Positions 1-11,239 of a stretch of DNA of 64,000 nucleotides are shown here, one piece after another. The translations under genes were made by a program, and so were the position numbers. The notes under the pieces were generated by a model. That model was not told the DNA's origin, searched no databases, and worked only from the letters and a program-made list of their open reading frames with translations. Origin of the DNA: Gerris lacustris (lineage: Eukaryota > Arthropoda > Insecta > Hemiptera > Gerridae); contig OX578286.1 in NCBI GenBank assembly GCA_951217055.1, forward strand, positions 40,157,437 through 40,221,436, written 5' to 3'. Position 1 is the first letter of the stretch; each line of letters starts with the position of its first letter.

Positions 1-1730
1 CTTTTTCATCCCTCCCTCCAACATGGCGTCTCTCTGACAAAACAAATGTAAATTCTAAACCTAGATCTATCTTATTATCGTTTTAAAAATAAAATAACAA
101 TTGTTTATCTTTATAAAAATTAATTTACGATATAAATTATTATTTATTTAATTAATTAATATATTTTAGAAACAAATTAATAAATAGAATGAATCGAAAA
201 ATGAAATTTATTTATTAAAAATGTAACCTCCTACTAATAAAAAAACCTGATCTTTTTTTTCATTTTTAATTTCGGGGTTTTTGTTTTGGGGCTTTTTTCG
301 GTGCTTTTTAATGTTAAAAATTCGGGTTTTTTTAAGGGGGGGGGGAGGAGTTTATAAAATTGTTACAAATTTTAATATAATTGTTTATAATTGAGATTTA
401 TTTTGATATTTTATATTTGTTTTTAAAATTCGTTATAATGATTTTTAGATGAGGATTGTCGGCGCTTGTGTCGTTTTTCTTCGGTTGTTTTATTCGTATT
501 GGTTATTTTTCCCTTTTAAATTCAGTGTTTCTAAGTTTTTTATTTTGGTTTTAAGTGCATATTTTTTTATTGCTTATTATGGGTGTTTATAGTTATGCAT
601 CATCTTCACTTATTTTTTTTTATTTTTATTTATCCGCTGCTTTCTTACCTTCAGGTATTTTTAGTAATAATATTTTCTTAAAGTAAAAATAATTCTCGTT
701 CACAAACAGAATATTTGTATTACTAATATTTTTTAAAAACGTAACGAAATCGATATGAAATTATTATAGTTTTTTATTTAACCGGGAATTTATATTATTA
801 TTTTGAGTGTTTGATTAAAAGTTTTTTCGATAATCTAATTTAAGAATTGCTCTGAAAGATGCGGCATTTTACTATTTTCAGTAATTTTATTGCGTCTTCG
901 ATGCATATTGCATTTTTAAGATGCATTTAACCAAACTTTTTTCTTAAATTGCATTTTTTTTTTATCCTCGGCATATTTCATTCCCGATTCTATTAATACA
1001 TTTATGATCTTAGTTTCGCAAAATAAAATATTTTGCACTATTCTGAGCTTTTTTTTATTGATTGGTATTTACAAATTATTTAAATTTATTTTCCGACTTT
1101 TACAAGTTACAACAATTTGACGTTCGTTCTACCATTATAAGTTTGATTTTATTTATACAATCGTAGTTTTTTTAAAAAATAATTTATTAATTTAAGAAAA
1201 TATATCTTCGTTTATTGATGATTGCCGAAATCCGTAAGTTTTTGTTTATAATTATCTTTTTTTTATTATTATTTATTTATTTATTTATTATCACAACTTT
1301 ATTGTCACAATACAAATTTTATTCTCATAAATTATGGAGTTTTCAAATCACATTAAAAATGTATTTGCATTTTATGTTTATCTAATTTCATAAACTATTT
1401 ATGAAAGATTAACGAATGTATGTTTAATTTTAAAAAGCAACATTTGTGTTTATACTTCTAATAAAATATATTGTTTATTATCTAATGGTTTTTGTGATAA
1501 AATGAAGCTAAAATGTAGTTTATGGTGCTTTTACAACTAAAGATATTGTGTTAATAATGTATTTTTTTGTTTAAATTAGTTAGGGATTGTTTGTTAGTCT
1601 ATAAGTTTTTTTAATCAATTTAAAGAGCTAAATATATATTGACTTCATTTTATTAACAAACACAATACTAAATATATGATTCAGAATGGTTTATTTTAAG
1701 GAATTCATACGTACCTTTATGTTTTTGTGC
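1..1730. other. AT-rich intergenic DNA
   Basis: Mostly A and T with homopolymer runs; a run of G at about 338-349. No coding region or RNA gene could be supported on either strand. Confidence 0.6.
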
Positions 1731-1734
1731 TTAA

Positions 1735-2540
1735 AGTGGTGAAGACACTGCATATCCTACTGGAGAGATAATAAGTGTACCGAGGGATTTGTGCATACGT
1801 TTTAGGTTAAATGTATAGAAGTCTTTGCATATCCTACATAAGATTATTGATTTCTAGATATTAATACGTACGATTTAGGTTTTTAGTAGATAAAGCCTAG
1901 TCCAGTCCAGTAGCCACACCAGTAGACATGTTGCGAGACATTTCTATAGACGGTCTCATAGACCGTCTATAGAAATGTATCGCAACGTGTCTATTGACAT
2001 CTGCTGAGACCGTCTATGGTCTAGGGTCTTGTAGACACGTTGCGCAACATGCCTATTGTTGCACCGTGTCTACCATTTCGAATGGAAAATCATAGACATG
2101 CAATTTTTGGTCTAGCAACGAGACCGTAGACCCCGTTTGTCTCAGCCGATGTCTATAGACAAATCGCTAGACATGTCTCTGAGACCAAAATCGCGCAACA
2201 TGTCTACTAATGTGGACAAGGCTTAAGACTATACATCTCCTACTCGATACATCCGCTTTTGGTTTAAAGTAGAAAAGACTGGGCATATTGTACTTGAGAT
2301 GATTTATGCCTAGGAATTTATACATACATTTTAGGTTTATATTAGATAAGACTATACATATCCTACTCGAATACAAAATCTTTTGGTTTAAAGTAGAGAG
2401 GACTGTGCATACCCTACTAGAGGGATGATTGAAACCTAGAAATTTTAACAAACATTGTAGGTTTGAAGTAGATAAGACTATACATATCCTACTAACAAGT
2501 TGATTGGCGCCTAGGAATTTATGCATACACTTTATGTCTT
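1735..2540. repeat. Degenerate minisatellite, about 60-90 bp units
   Basis: Repeats of a unit with the marker words AGTAGATAAGACTATACATA, TCCTACT and CCTAGGAATTTAT. Units are diverged, and the array is split by the palindrome-rich insert at about 1895-2215. The open frame on the minus strand (2167-2526) is a by-product of the repeat. Confidence 0.75.
1895..2215. repeat. Palindrome-rich insert in the minisatellite
   Basis: An inverted repeat with 32-base arms (1924-1955 and 1961-1992, two mismatches) and a 5-base loop is followed by more copies of the same words (GTCTATAGAC, GTTGCGCAAC, TAGACATGT) in both orientations. The insert sits between two minisatellite units. No transposase coding is seen. 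Confidence 0.75.
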
Positions 2541-2639
2541 AAGAACATGTATGTCTTAAAACATGTAGTTAGAACAATTATAAACGTGCAGTTAAAGAGG
2601 AATAAACAAAACATTTTGTAGCCTCCAAAAGCAATTTTA

Positions 2640-3470
2640 TTGTTATAAAAAACTTTTTCAAACTTCATTCTCTAAACCATTGTCTTAAACTTCTACACTG
2701 ACTCTTTTTAAATTCACACTTTATCTCTTCTTACTGAGTAAGTCAGATTTTGACGTCTGTCTCAACTCCTAACTCCTACATTGACTCTTTCCCCTCACAC
2801 CTTCATCCTGAGTAAATCAAATTTAGACCTCTGTCTCAACTCTTAACTCCTACATGGACTCTTCCATCCTGTGTAAGTCAGATTTAGACCTCTGTCTTAA
2901 CTCCTGCCTCCTACATTGACTCTTTCCCCTCACACCTTCATCCTGAGTAAATCAGATTTAGACCTCTGTCTCAACTCTTAACTCCTACATGGACTCTTCC
3001 ATCCTGTGTAAGTCAGATTTAGACCTCTGTCTTAACTCCTACCTCCTACATTGACTCTTTCCCCTCACACCTTCATCCTGAGTAAATCAGATTTAGACCT
3101 CTGTCTCAACTCCTACATTGACTCTTTCCTCTCATACGTTCATCCTTAGTAAGTCAGATTTAGACCTCTGTCTCAACTCCTACCTCCTACATTGACTCTT
3201 TCCTCTCATACGTTCATCCTTAGTAAGTCAGATTTAGACCTCTGTCTCAACTCCTACCTCCTACATTGACTCTTTCCTCTCATACGTTCATCCTTAGTAA
3301 GTCAGATTTAGACCTCTGTCTCAACTCCTACATGGACTCTTTCCTCTCACACCTTTATCCTGAGTAAGTCAGATTTAAATCTCTGCGTTAACTCCTACAC
3401 CGACGCTTTCACATTTCTCACTTCATCTCTTCTTATTGAGTAAATCAGATTTAAACATCTGTCTTTACAT
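2640..3470. repeat. Minisatellite, CAGATTTAGACCTCTGTCT family
   Basis: About ten copies of a unit built from GTAAGTCAGATTTAGACC, TCTGTCTCAACTCCTAC and CATTGACTCTTTCC. Period varies from about 65 to 90 bp because an inner block (CTCACACCTTCATCCTGA) is present or absent; the central copies are nearly identical. Confidence 0.9.
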
Positions 3471-3884
3471 ATACTTTTAAACGTCTAATATAGGATGTAT
3501 AAATGAAATCACAACTATAGGTAAATTTATTTCAAAATTACAACTATAGGGGATTACCATGTAATGAAATATTTTTAAACAAAATTATAAGTGTTTGACA
3601 AACTATTCATATATCCTAGACAATTTGAAAACTCCATAATATTTTATTATAATTACTATCCCATAATAATGAAATTATGCAAAAGGGTGGTTGAAATGAT
3701 ATTATGTATATTCTATTACATTTTGTTGTTAATGAGTAAATTGTAGGCTGATAAACAGAATTTGCAGCTCAGCGATTTGGAATGAAATTTTGAATCATTT
3801 CCATCTATTTTTGCAATAAAAATGAGAACTCTTGTGTACTGTGTTTTAATTATTATTTTTATACTCATTATAAAACATATTGTG
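3471..3884. other. Unannotated AT-rich spacer
   Basis: No gene, RNA or clear repeat seen between two tandem arrays. Confidence 0.5.
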
Positions 3885-4010
3885 TTTATTAATAGCTTAT
3901 TGTTATAAATAGCTTATTGTTATTAATAGCTTATTGTTATTAATAGCTTATTGTTATTAATAGCTTGTTGTTATTAATAGCTTATTGTTATAAATAGCTA
4001 CAGTTATTAT
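3885..4010. repeat. 18-bp tandem repeat
   Basis: About seven copies of AATAGCTTATTGTTATTA with few changes. Confidence 0.9.
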
Positions 4011-4426
4011 TTAAGTGTCAAGGTTGTGGAGTAGGCTATTCCTTTTTTAACATAGGGATTTATACATACATTTAGGTTTAACCCTTCGTGGCACGGCTAT
4101 ATTTATGCGGCTATTATTAAAAAGTTAATTAATGTATTACATATTTATTTCTCACTGATAACTTTCATTATAAAAAAAATAAAAATTACTATAAACAATC
4201 AGAAATTACTCCTTCAGTGTTCTTACTTAGTATCGGGCTTTCAACCTTAATTAATTCCTCATAACCAACATCCTAATACCGAACATGGTGGCATGGGCGG
4301 CGTATATACAGTGCACCAAGACAAATAGTAGACACAGCAAATCAATGCAGAACAAAGCAATGATCAAAGAAGACTGTTTCATCTATTTTAGGGTCTCTAG
4401 TGATAGGGTAAAATGAGGGTTTATAT
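4011..4426. other. Unannotated spacer
   Basis: No coding region or repeat recognised. Confidence 0.4.
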
Positions 4427-4565
4427 ACTTCTTCGCTCTTTTTGAGACCTCTTTCTCTGTCTTTGGCAAATGCCTAGTCTGCCCGTTGGTATGTCTTTGG
4501 CTATTTTATTTACCCAAAAGGGACATAATATTGCCAACTATATGTAATCATCTTCAGTACTTTTT
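4427..4565. repeat. Left member of a 139-bp direct repeat
   Basis: Matches 5303-5441 at roughly 90 percent, from CTCTTTTTGAGACCTCT through CAGTACTTTTT. The pair brackets the dispersed element at 4566-5272. Confidence 0.85.
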
Positions 4566-5272
4566 AGGGTCCGTAGGCAAAACCAAGGACCCTTATATTT
4601 TCCTGCGTGTGTCTGTCCGTCCATCCTGTCGCATGCTCTCACGGCTACACCTTTCGTCCGATCACTTTGAAATTTGGCATGTATGTGTCTTGTACCTACC
4701 CACATATTTTAAAAATATAACGACTTAAAAAAAATATTTTTCAAAAAAAATTAGGGTAAAAAAACTTAAGGGTTAAAAATTTTACATTTTTTTTCGACAC
4801 CGTGAGGGGTATCAAATAAAAGGGTACGTCGAGCTGATTAAAAAAATATATAATTCTTTGGTTATAACTTTGATAGGGCGAGCGTAGTGTCCCCCCCCCC
4901 CTATATCTCGCTTATGTGAAGTGCAAAAAATCTGAAAAAATTCCTGAACATTCTTCGACCAAAAGTAAAGATACCACTTTTTGGAAATTTCGAAAAAAAT
5001 ATTATTTTATTTTTTATTGACAAAATGCGCTTTTTTATAATTATGGTCTTTTCGATGTATTTATATGGTTGTAGTCCGGTTCAGTGGCAAAAAAATACTT
5101 TATCAGAAGTTTGTTTATGTGTTTTGAGAATATCAGACACATAGGATAGTTCAAAGTAAGCTTTTTAGCATTTTAAAAAACACCATCAATTGGGTACTAC
5201 TTAAACTATACAGGGTTGCCTACGGATCCTCGCTGTGTGCTGACTAGCACACACTTGACCTGTTTATTTTTA
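4566..5272 (+). mobile_element. Dispersed repeat 'AGGGTCCGTAGG', full copy
   Basis: Begins AGGGTCCGTAGGCAAAACC and ends GACTAGCACACACTTGACC plus TGTTTATTT. A 14-base inverted match (GGGTCCGTAGGCAA at the start; TTGCCTACGGATCC at 5217-5230) suggests terminal inverted repeats. No transposase is encoded. Other copies: the 3' part at 6505-6736, and a minus-strand copy split by a LINE at 47589-50653. Superfamily unknown. Confidence 0.75.
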
Positions 5273-5302
5273 TTTATTCCCTCCCTCACACAATTCTAAG
5301 TT

Positions 5303-5441
5303 ACTTCATCGCTCTTTTTGAGACCTCTGTCGCTGTCTTAGGCAAATGCCTAGTCTGCCCATTGGTATGCCTTTGGCTATTTTATTTACCCAAAAGGGAC
5401 ATAATATAGCCAACTATATGCAATCACTGTCAGTACTTTTT
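5303..5441. repeat. Right member of a 139-bp direct repeat
   Basis: Partner of 4427-4565, same orientation. Confidence 0.85.
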
Positions 5442-6504
5442 TTACCCCTTAATGACCCCACACTTAAGATAACAACAAAGATTAGGGTAATCTTAAATGA
5501 ATTAAAGTTATAAGCTAGAATATTTCAGTACCTTTAGATGCTAAAACATTTAACGTTTATGTAAATTGATTCTAACACATGTATTTATTAAGCTTCAATG
5601 TTAATTCGGAGTGCACATGTGGAATAACTTATTAAAATGAAGGAATGGGTACCACGGTCAGTTGACCCTCCTTTATGTACGGAGATAAAGTAATATTTAT
5701 TTTTATTCGGTCTGGTCAAATTATATCGGTCAAATCTTATAAAAGTGATTTTTTGACCTTCTCGTGAATTCTCATTGTTCCGTTTGACCTTTTTACGGCC
5801 CTAAACTTCCTGTCACATAAACAATATTCCCCGAGCTTCTTACGTTTAGTTTGAACAAAGTCTTAAAAAAACATAAAGGAAAACCCGAATCAACCTTGAC
5901 TGTGGGTTCAATGTGTTTAAGTGTTAACACATTTTCTATCAAAAACACTCCACTGTTTAAACCAATATATGTGTATTTGATACTTAGAGGAAGTAGAAAC
6001 GTGTTTCTTACTTGATCGTTTAATATATTGAATTATCTATTTGCTTTCATAAAATTGATTATCTATCTGTCCTCTTATGTACAGTGATCATTAAAATTTA
6101 TCATTTTTTTAAAAAATTGTTAACTAATTTAAATTGAATAAGTAATAATTATGGAAATTGGAAATTAGAAACACTTTCTGAATATGTCTGTACTATCTGT
6201 ACTTCAAAGGTATATTATTGTGTCACATTTAGGCCATCACAGGAGAGTTTTTTTTTTCCTCACCAAAATCGGGAATTAGTTTTCTTTCTTCATAATATAC
6301 AACTTTTTTTTACTTTGATTATCTTTTTATTTACTAACAAAGGAGACAATACTTTGCCACAATTATCTCCCTGCGTAATATCTTCATTCAACAAAAATAA
6401 GTATTTTAATAAATTGGACACATAGAAATAATAAGAAAAACTTAATCACTTCAACTTCTAACTTAACTTAATTTTAGGCGCTAATAGCCTATTCATAAAA
6501 TTCA
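5442..6504. other. Unannotated AT-rich spacer
   Basis: No supportable gene, RNA or repeat. Confidence 0.5.
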
Positions 6505-6736
6505 TTTTTTTATAATTATGGTCTTTTCGATGTATTTATATGGTAGTTGTCCGGTTCAGTGGCAACAAAATACTTAATAAGAAGTTTGTTTATGTGTTTT
6601 GAGAATATCAGACCCATAGGATAGTTCAAAGTAAGCTTTTTAGCATTTTAAAAAACACCATCAATAGGGTACTACTTAAACTGTACAGTGTTGCCTACGG
6701 ACCCTCGCTGTGTGCTGACTAGCACTTGACCTGTTT
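6505..6736 (+). mobile_element. Dispersed repeat 'AGGGTCCGTAGG', 3' fragment
   Basis: Matches about 5030-5272 of the full copy, from TATAATTATGGTCTTTTCG to GACTAGCACTTGACCTGTTT. It is 5'-truncated and abuts the Penelope-like fragment. Confidence 0.85.
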
Positions 6737-6871
6737 ATTAAATATGTAGATGACATGATTACTGCCATCCCTGAAAATTTAATTCCTTCTGTTATAGACA
6801 CTTTTAATTCATTTCATCCTAGACTTAAATTTACTTCTGAAACCAAAATTAATAACCAGGAGGCCTATTAA
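6737..6871 (+). pseudogene. Penelope-like reverse transcriptase fragment
   Basis: Open stretch of about 44 codons beginning KYVDDMITAIPENLI, followed by DTFNSFHPRLKFTSE, then stop. The YVDD catalytic box followed by a hydrophobic stretch, an Ile-Pro and, about 15 residues later, FNSFHPxLxFT is characteristic of Penelope-like element reverse transcriptase (palm motif C and after). The normal continuation (an IPFLD-type motif) is missing, so the copy is decayed. It begins exactly at the end of the dispersed repeat, with no 5' part of the RT visible. Confidence 0.72.
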
Positions 6872-7344
6872 TTTATATTCAGTCGCTTAATTTTAATGAT
6901 CCATAATATGATGTCTTTTTTAAATAAATTCTCATTGTGCTGTATTAAATGTGCTTCTTATTCATTGTCTCATTTGCACTTATATACGTGTTTTTTTTGC
7001 TAATATTTTTATGTATTCATGTTATGTAGTCCGTATATAGTGTTTTTAGCTATGTTTCTAAGCACTACTGTATTTATGAGGATTATATAAGAGTAGGAAG
7101 GTTAAACCGCTGCTTCCTTTTCCACTTATTAAGTGGAGTATAGAGTCGCTCGATGCTAGATCACTTTAGCAAAGAGGGTTTTCTAAAGGACGAATGATGC
7201 TGAAGGAGAAGAAGGGGTGAGGAGAGGGGGGGAGGAGGAAGATATCAAGCAATAGAGAGAATTAACTGGTGAATATAGCCCAAGGAGTTTTTTTCAACTA
7301 TCTCGTTCCATCTAGAGCCGAGTTAACCAGGATGCTCCTACTTA
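6872..7344. other. Spacer with a purine-rich tract
   Basis: Nothing coding. A G/A-rich stretch at about 7199-7262 precedes the satellite. Confidence 0.5.
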
Positions 7345-8280
7345 CATTCAAAACTCATGTACACAAAGCATCTTCAATATCATTACAAAACCACATGACT
7401 AGCATCCTAAATATTCCCACGACTTTTCTTCTACAACCCCAATATCAATCTTTAATTTTAATTTAATCGTCAATAATATAAAAATGCAGCTAATAGATAT
7501 TGATTAGGATTTTATGGTAAGAGAATAAACTCATATACACAAAGCATCTTCAATATCATTACAAAACCACATGACTAGCATCCTAAATATACCAAACATT
7601 CACACGACTTTTCTTCTAGAACCCCATTATCAATCTTTAATTTTAATTTAATCGTCAATAATATAAAAATGCAGCTAATAGATATTGATTAGGATTTTAT
7701 GGTAAGAGAATAAACTCATATACACAAAGCATCTTCAATATCATTACAAAACCACATGACTAGCATCCTAAATATACCAAACATTCACACGACTTTTCTT
7801 CTACAACCCAATATCAATCTTTAATTTTAATTTAATCGTCAATAATATAAAAATGCAGCTAATAGATATTGATTAGGATTTTATGGTAAGAGTAGAAACT
7901 CATATACACAAAGCATCTTCAATATCATTACAAAACCACATGACTAGCATCCTAAATATACCAAACATTCACACGACTTTTCTTCTAGAACCCCATTATC
8001 AATCTTTAATTTTAATTTAATCGTCAATAATATAAAAATGCAGCTAATAGATATTGATTAGGATTTTATGGTAAGAGAATAAACTCATATACACAAAGCA
8101 TCTTCAATATCATTACAAAACCACATGACTAGCATCCTAAATATACCAAACATTCACACGACTTTTCTTCTACAACCCAATATCAATCTTTAATTTTAAT
8201 TTAATCGTCAATAATATAAAAATGCAGCTAATAGATATTGATTAGGATTTTATGGTAAGAGTAGAAACTCATTATAATAA
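7345..8280. repeat. 185-bp satellite, five units
   Basis: Units recur every 184-185 bases (the first interval is 176). Markers: ACCACATGACTAGCATCC, ACACGACTTTTCTTCTA, TTTAATCGTCAATAATAT, and GATATTGATTAGGATTTTAT. Units are nearly identical, alternating slightly (AGAATAAAC/AGTAGAAAC), hence recent amplification. Confidence 0.95.
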
Positions 8281-8574
8281 ATATACAGCTAATAGGTATT
8301 GATTAGGATTTTATACCTCATTATAATAAAAATGCAGGTAATAGGTATCCTTAGAAGAGGCTGTTCATTTTTGATTTTGTCGTGGAATTCTGAGCATATC
8401 ATAATAGAATTTGCTTTAATATTAATAACCTCTTTTACAACTGACAGAGATAATCTTTCTCTTTCAGGCGTCCAAATAGACTCTATCATTGAAAACATAC
8501 GTTCAGTGGAAGCTTATAAGTACCAGGTAGACACATGCCGAATTCTACTATTTTAAATATATTAAAATAGATAG

Positions 8575-9095
8575 ATAGATTAAAAAGAATAGATTAGGAT
8601 TTTATGGTTAGAGTAGAACCTCATTATAATAAAAATGCAGCTAATAGGTATTGATTAGGATTTTATGGTTAGAGTAGAAACTCATTATAATAAAAATGCA
8701 GCTAATAGGTATTGATTAGGATTTTATGGTTAGAGTAGAACCTCATTATAATAAAAATTCAGCTAATAGGTATTGATTAGGATTTTATGGTAAGAGTAGA
8801 ACCTCATTATAATAAAAATTCAGCTAATAGGTATTGATTAGGATTTTATGGTAAGAGTAGAACCTCATTATAATAAAAATTCAGCTAATAGGTATTGATT
8901 AGGATTTTATGGTAAGAGTAGAACCTCATTATAATAAAAATGCAGCTAATAGGTATTGATTAGGATTTTATGGTAAGAGTAGAAACTCATTATAATAAAA
9001 ATTCAGCTAATAGGTATTGATTAGGATTTTATGGTAAGAGTAGAACCTCATTATAATAAAAATGCAGCTAATAGGTATTGATTAGGTTAATTTAA
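8575..9095. repeat. 61-bp tandem repeat, about nine units
   Basis: Unit TTGATTAGGATTTTATGGT, then AAGAGTAGAACCTCATTATA and ATAAAAATTCAGCTAATAGG. The same words form one third of the adjacent 185-bp unit, so one array arose from the other. 8281-8574 between them holds one degenerate unit and unique sequence. Confidence 0.95.
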
Positions 9096-9444
9096 AAAAA
9101 AAAAAAAAAAATCAATAGCTAATAATTCGTTTAGTGGACAAAAGCCCTATAATCTCAGACTATTATTTTCTTTTTAATAAACAAAAGAATTATTCAAATA
9201 GCTGGTTTTGTCACAGTTTTTGTTTATAGCTACTTTTGCAACCAAACCCACCCCCATGTTGGATTGGTTTGCTGCAGCAAAAGCAGTTATAATCCAATAA
9301 ATTAAGCAGTTATATACTATTATTTAAACTATTATTTATTCAGTGTAGCCACTATAATATTTTTTGTTTACTTTTTTCTCTTCTATCATATTTTTTTCTT
9401 TTTAAAAGAAGATAGAATTGTGTAAAGAAGGATATAGATGATTT
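9096..9444. other. AT-rich spacer
   Basis: Starts with a run of 18 A; otherwise nothing recognised. Confidence 0.4.
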
Positions 9445-10200
9445 TTTGAGTAGGACACAAATATATATATGATTTTTTAAATGTTGCATTCCTTATTGGT
9501 TAAATAAATCAAAATATACCCAAAAAAATCCCCCCCCCCCCCAACCACTATATATCGGCTGGCGCTAAAATTTTGAAATAATTCATGCTAATATCTTATT
9601 GTGGGGCGATGAAAATTCCGGGAGTTCATCCCAAATTTTCAAAAATTGTTAATTTTGGGCGTGAAAAAGTGAAGTGCGCCCAAAATTTTATTTTTTTAAA
9701 ATTTTGAGATGGGTATTAAATGAAAGCTGCTGAAGAGTAGGACACAAATATATATATGCTTTTTTAAAATTTGCATTCCTTGTAGGGGGAAAAAATCAAA
9801 ATATACCCCAAAAAAATCCCCCCCCCCCCAACCACTATAGATCGGCTGGTGCTAAAATTTCGAAATAATTCATACTAATACCTTATAGTGGGGCGATGAT
9901 ATTTCCGGCAATTCATTCCCATGTTTTAAAAATTACCAATTTTGTGCACGAAAATTTGGAGTGCGCCCAAAATTTTATTTTTTAAAAATTTTGAGTTGGG
10001 TATCAAATGAAAGCTGCTGAAGAGTAGGATACAAATATATATTTGCTTTTTTAAATTTTTAATTCTTTATTGGTTTTATAAGTCAAAATATACCCCCATA
10101 AAAATCCCCTCCCCCAAATTTTATTTAATGGCTGGTCTTAAAATTTTGAAATGATTTATGGTTACACCATATGGTTGGGCGATGAAAATTTCCTAAAAAA
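9445..10200. repeat. Three-copy tandem repeat, about 288 bp
   Basis: Each copy starts GAGTAGGACACAAATATATA and carries AATCAAAATATACCC, a run of C (12-13 in the first two copies), ATATCGGCTGG and GGGGCGATGA. Starts are near 9449, 9737 and 10024; the third copy is most diverged. Confidence 0.85.
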
Positions 10201-10234
10201 TGTAATTTATCTTGTCGTTATTACCTATAAAAAA

Positions 10235-10295
10235 CATTGTGACCTCCCGGGGGATCGAACCCGGGACCCTTAGGATCGAAGAAAAAAATCATAAT
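10235..10295 (-). repeat. tRNA-like B-box fragment (SINE relic)
   Basis: On the minus strand, CCCGGGTTCGATCCCCCGGG carries an RNA polymerase III B box (GGTTCGATCC). No A box or acceptor stem is seen, so it is not a functional tRNA. Confidence 0.45.
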
Positions 10296-10455
10296 TTCAT
10301 AACAGGTATGCTTAATCATCTACAAAACCCTAAAAAGTACTTGGAGGCAAGTACTTCCCTGTGATTTTTTCATTTATTTTTGGAATTCGGCTACTCCTCT
10401 ATTTCCCCCATTTGGGAACAAATTTCAGAAAACTCCTTTTTGGATTTTTAAAGAT

Positions 10456-10680
10456 ATCATCATGGAAGAGGTGTAGTACAATAACCATCAACTTTGAAAG
10501 TAGAAGAGTCAATCCAGTAACCTCTAGATTACCTGAAGAAGGCTGCTTTAGAACAGCCGAAACCGGTCGAATGTTTCAATTACAATTATTTTATCTGAAA
10601 TCGTTGTTTGGTTATTGAACTACAACACTTTCATGATTGAGTCGCTATCACACATTGGAGAAAAACAAAGTCGAGGTTTT
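10456..10680 (+). mobile_element. Foldback element with hammerhead-like core (single copy)
   Basis: Short inverted ends (ATCATGGAAGAGGTGTAG near 10457; the reverse near 10610-10640) flank a block with CTGAAGA (10533-10539), a GGCTG/CAGCC hairpin stem, and GAAACCGGTC (10559-10568). The 3' part matches the arms of the 32-kb insertion, through CACATTGGAGAAAAAC. The motif order is that of a hammerhead ribozyme core as found in Penelope-like terminal repeats, with one extra A before stem II and no convincing stem I. Confidence 0.6.
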
Positions 10681-10689
10681 TAAAGATAA

Positions 10690-11230
10690 ACTATGTTTGA
10701 AGTAATTTTAAAACATTTTTAAGTATAATTAAGAATTTAACAAAGATACCTCTTTTTGTAAGGAGGCACATATGTTCATTATTAGGGTGCTTCGAGAAGG
10801 TTTGTTTTTTTGTTAATTTTTTCAAGTGAAGCTTAATTAACATGGGTTGAGACTTAGGAATCCCTACACCATATGTTCCTAACCTAACCTCTCATACCTA
10901 CTTAGTGATAGTTTTAAAACCATATTTACTTATTCGCTCTATTTAAATTGAAGAATCAATATTTATTATTATATTTTTCCAACTTTGTAGATGTACAAAT
11001 CTATCAAGTTATAAAGATCAAATTTTCTCTCAAAAGGGTTAAATTCAAGGTCTGAACTCTAAATCTTGAAGACATAGACCATTTTGTGGGTCTATTAAGC
11101 AAAGGTAGGCATTTTTCTGTTTAATACAGGATGTGGGAGAATTTCTACCACTTCACACTCACCTGATGCGATCATCGGTGTGAAACAGGTCTTACCTCTA
11201 TGAGATGGTTCCAACTATCACCAGATAGGT
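10690..11230. other. Unannotated spacer
   Basis: No gene or repeat supported. Confidence 0.4.
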
Positions 11231-11239
11231 GATTAAAGG

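Noticed and set aside
2167..2526. Minus-strand coding region
   Set aside because: It is made of minisatellite units with no domain or start context.
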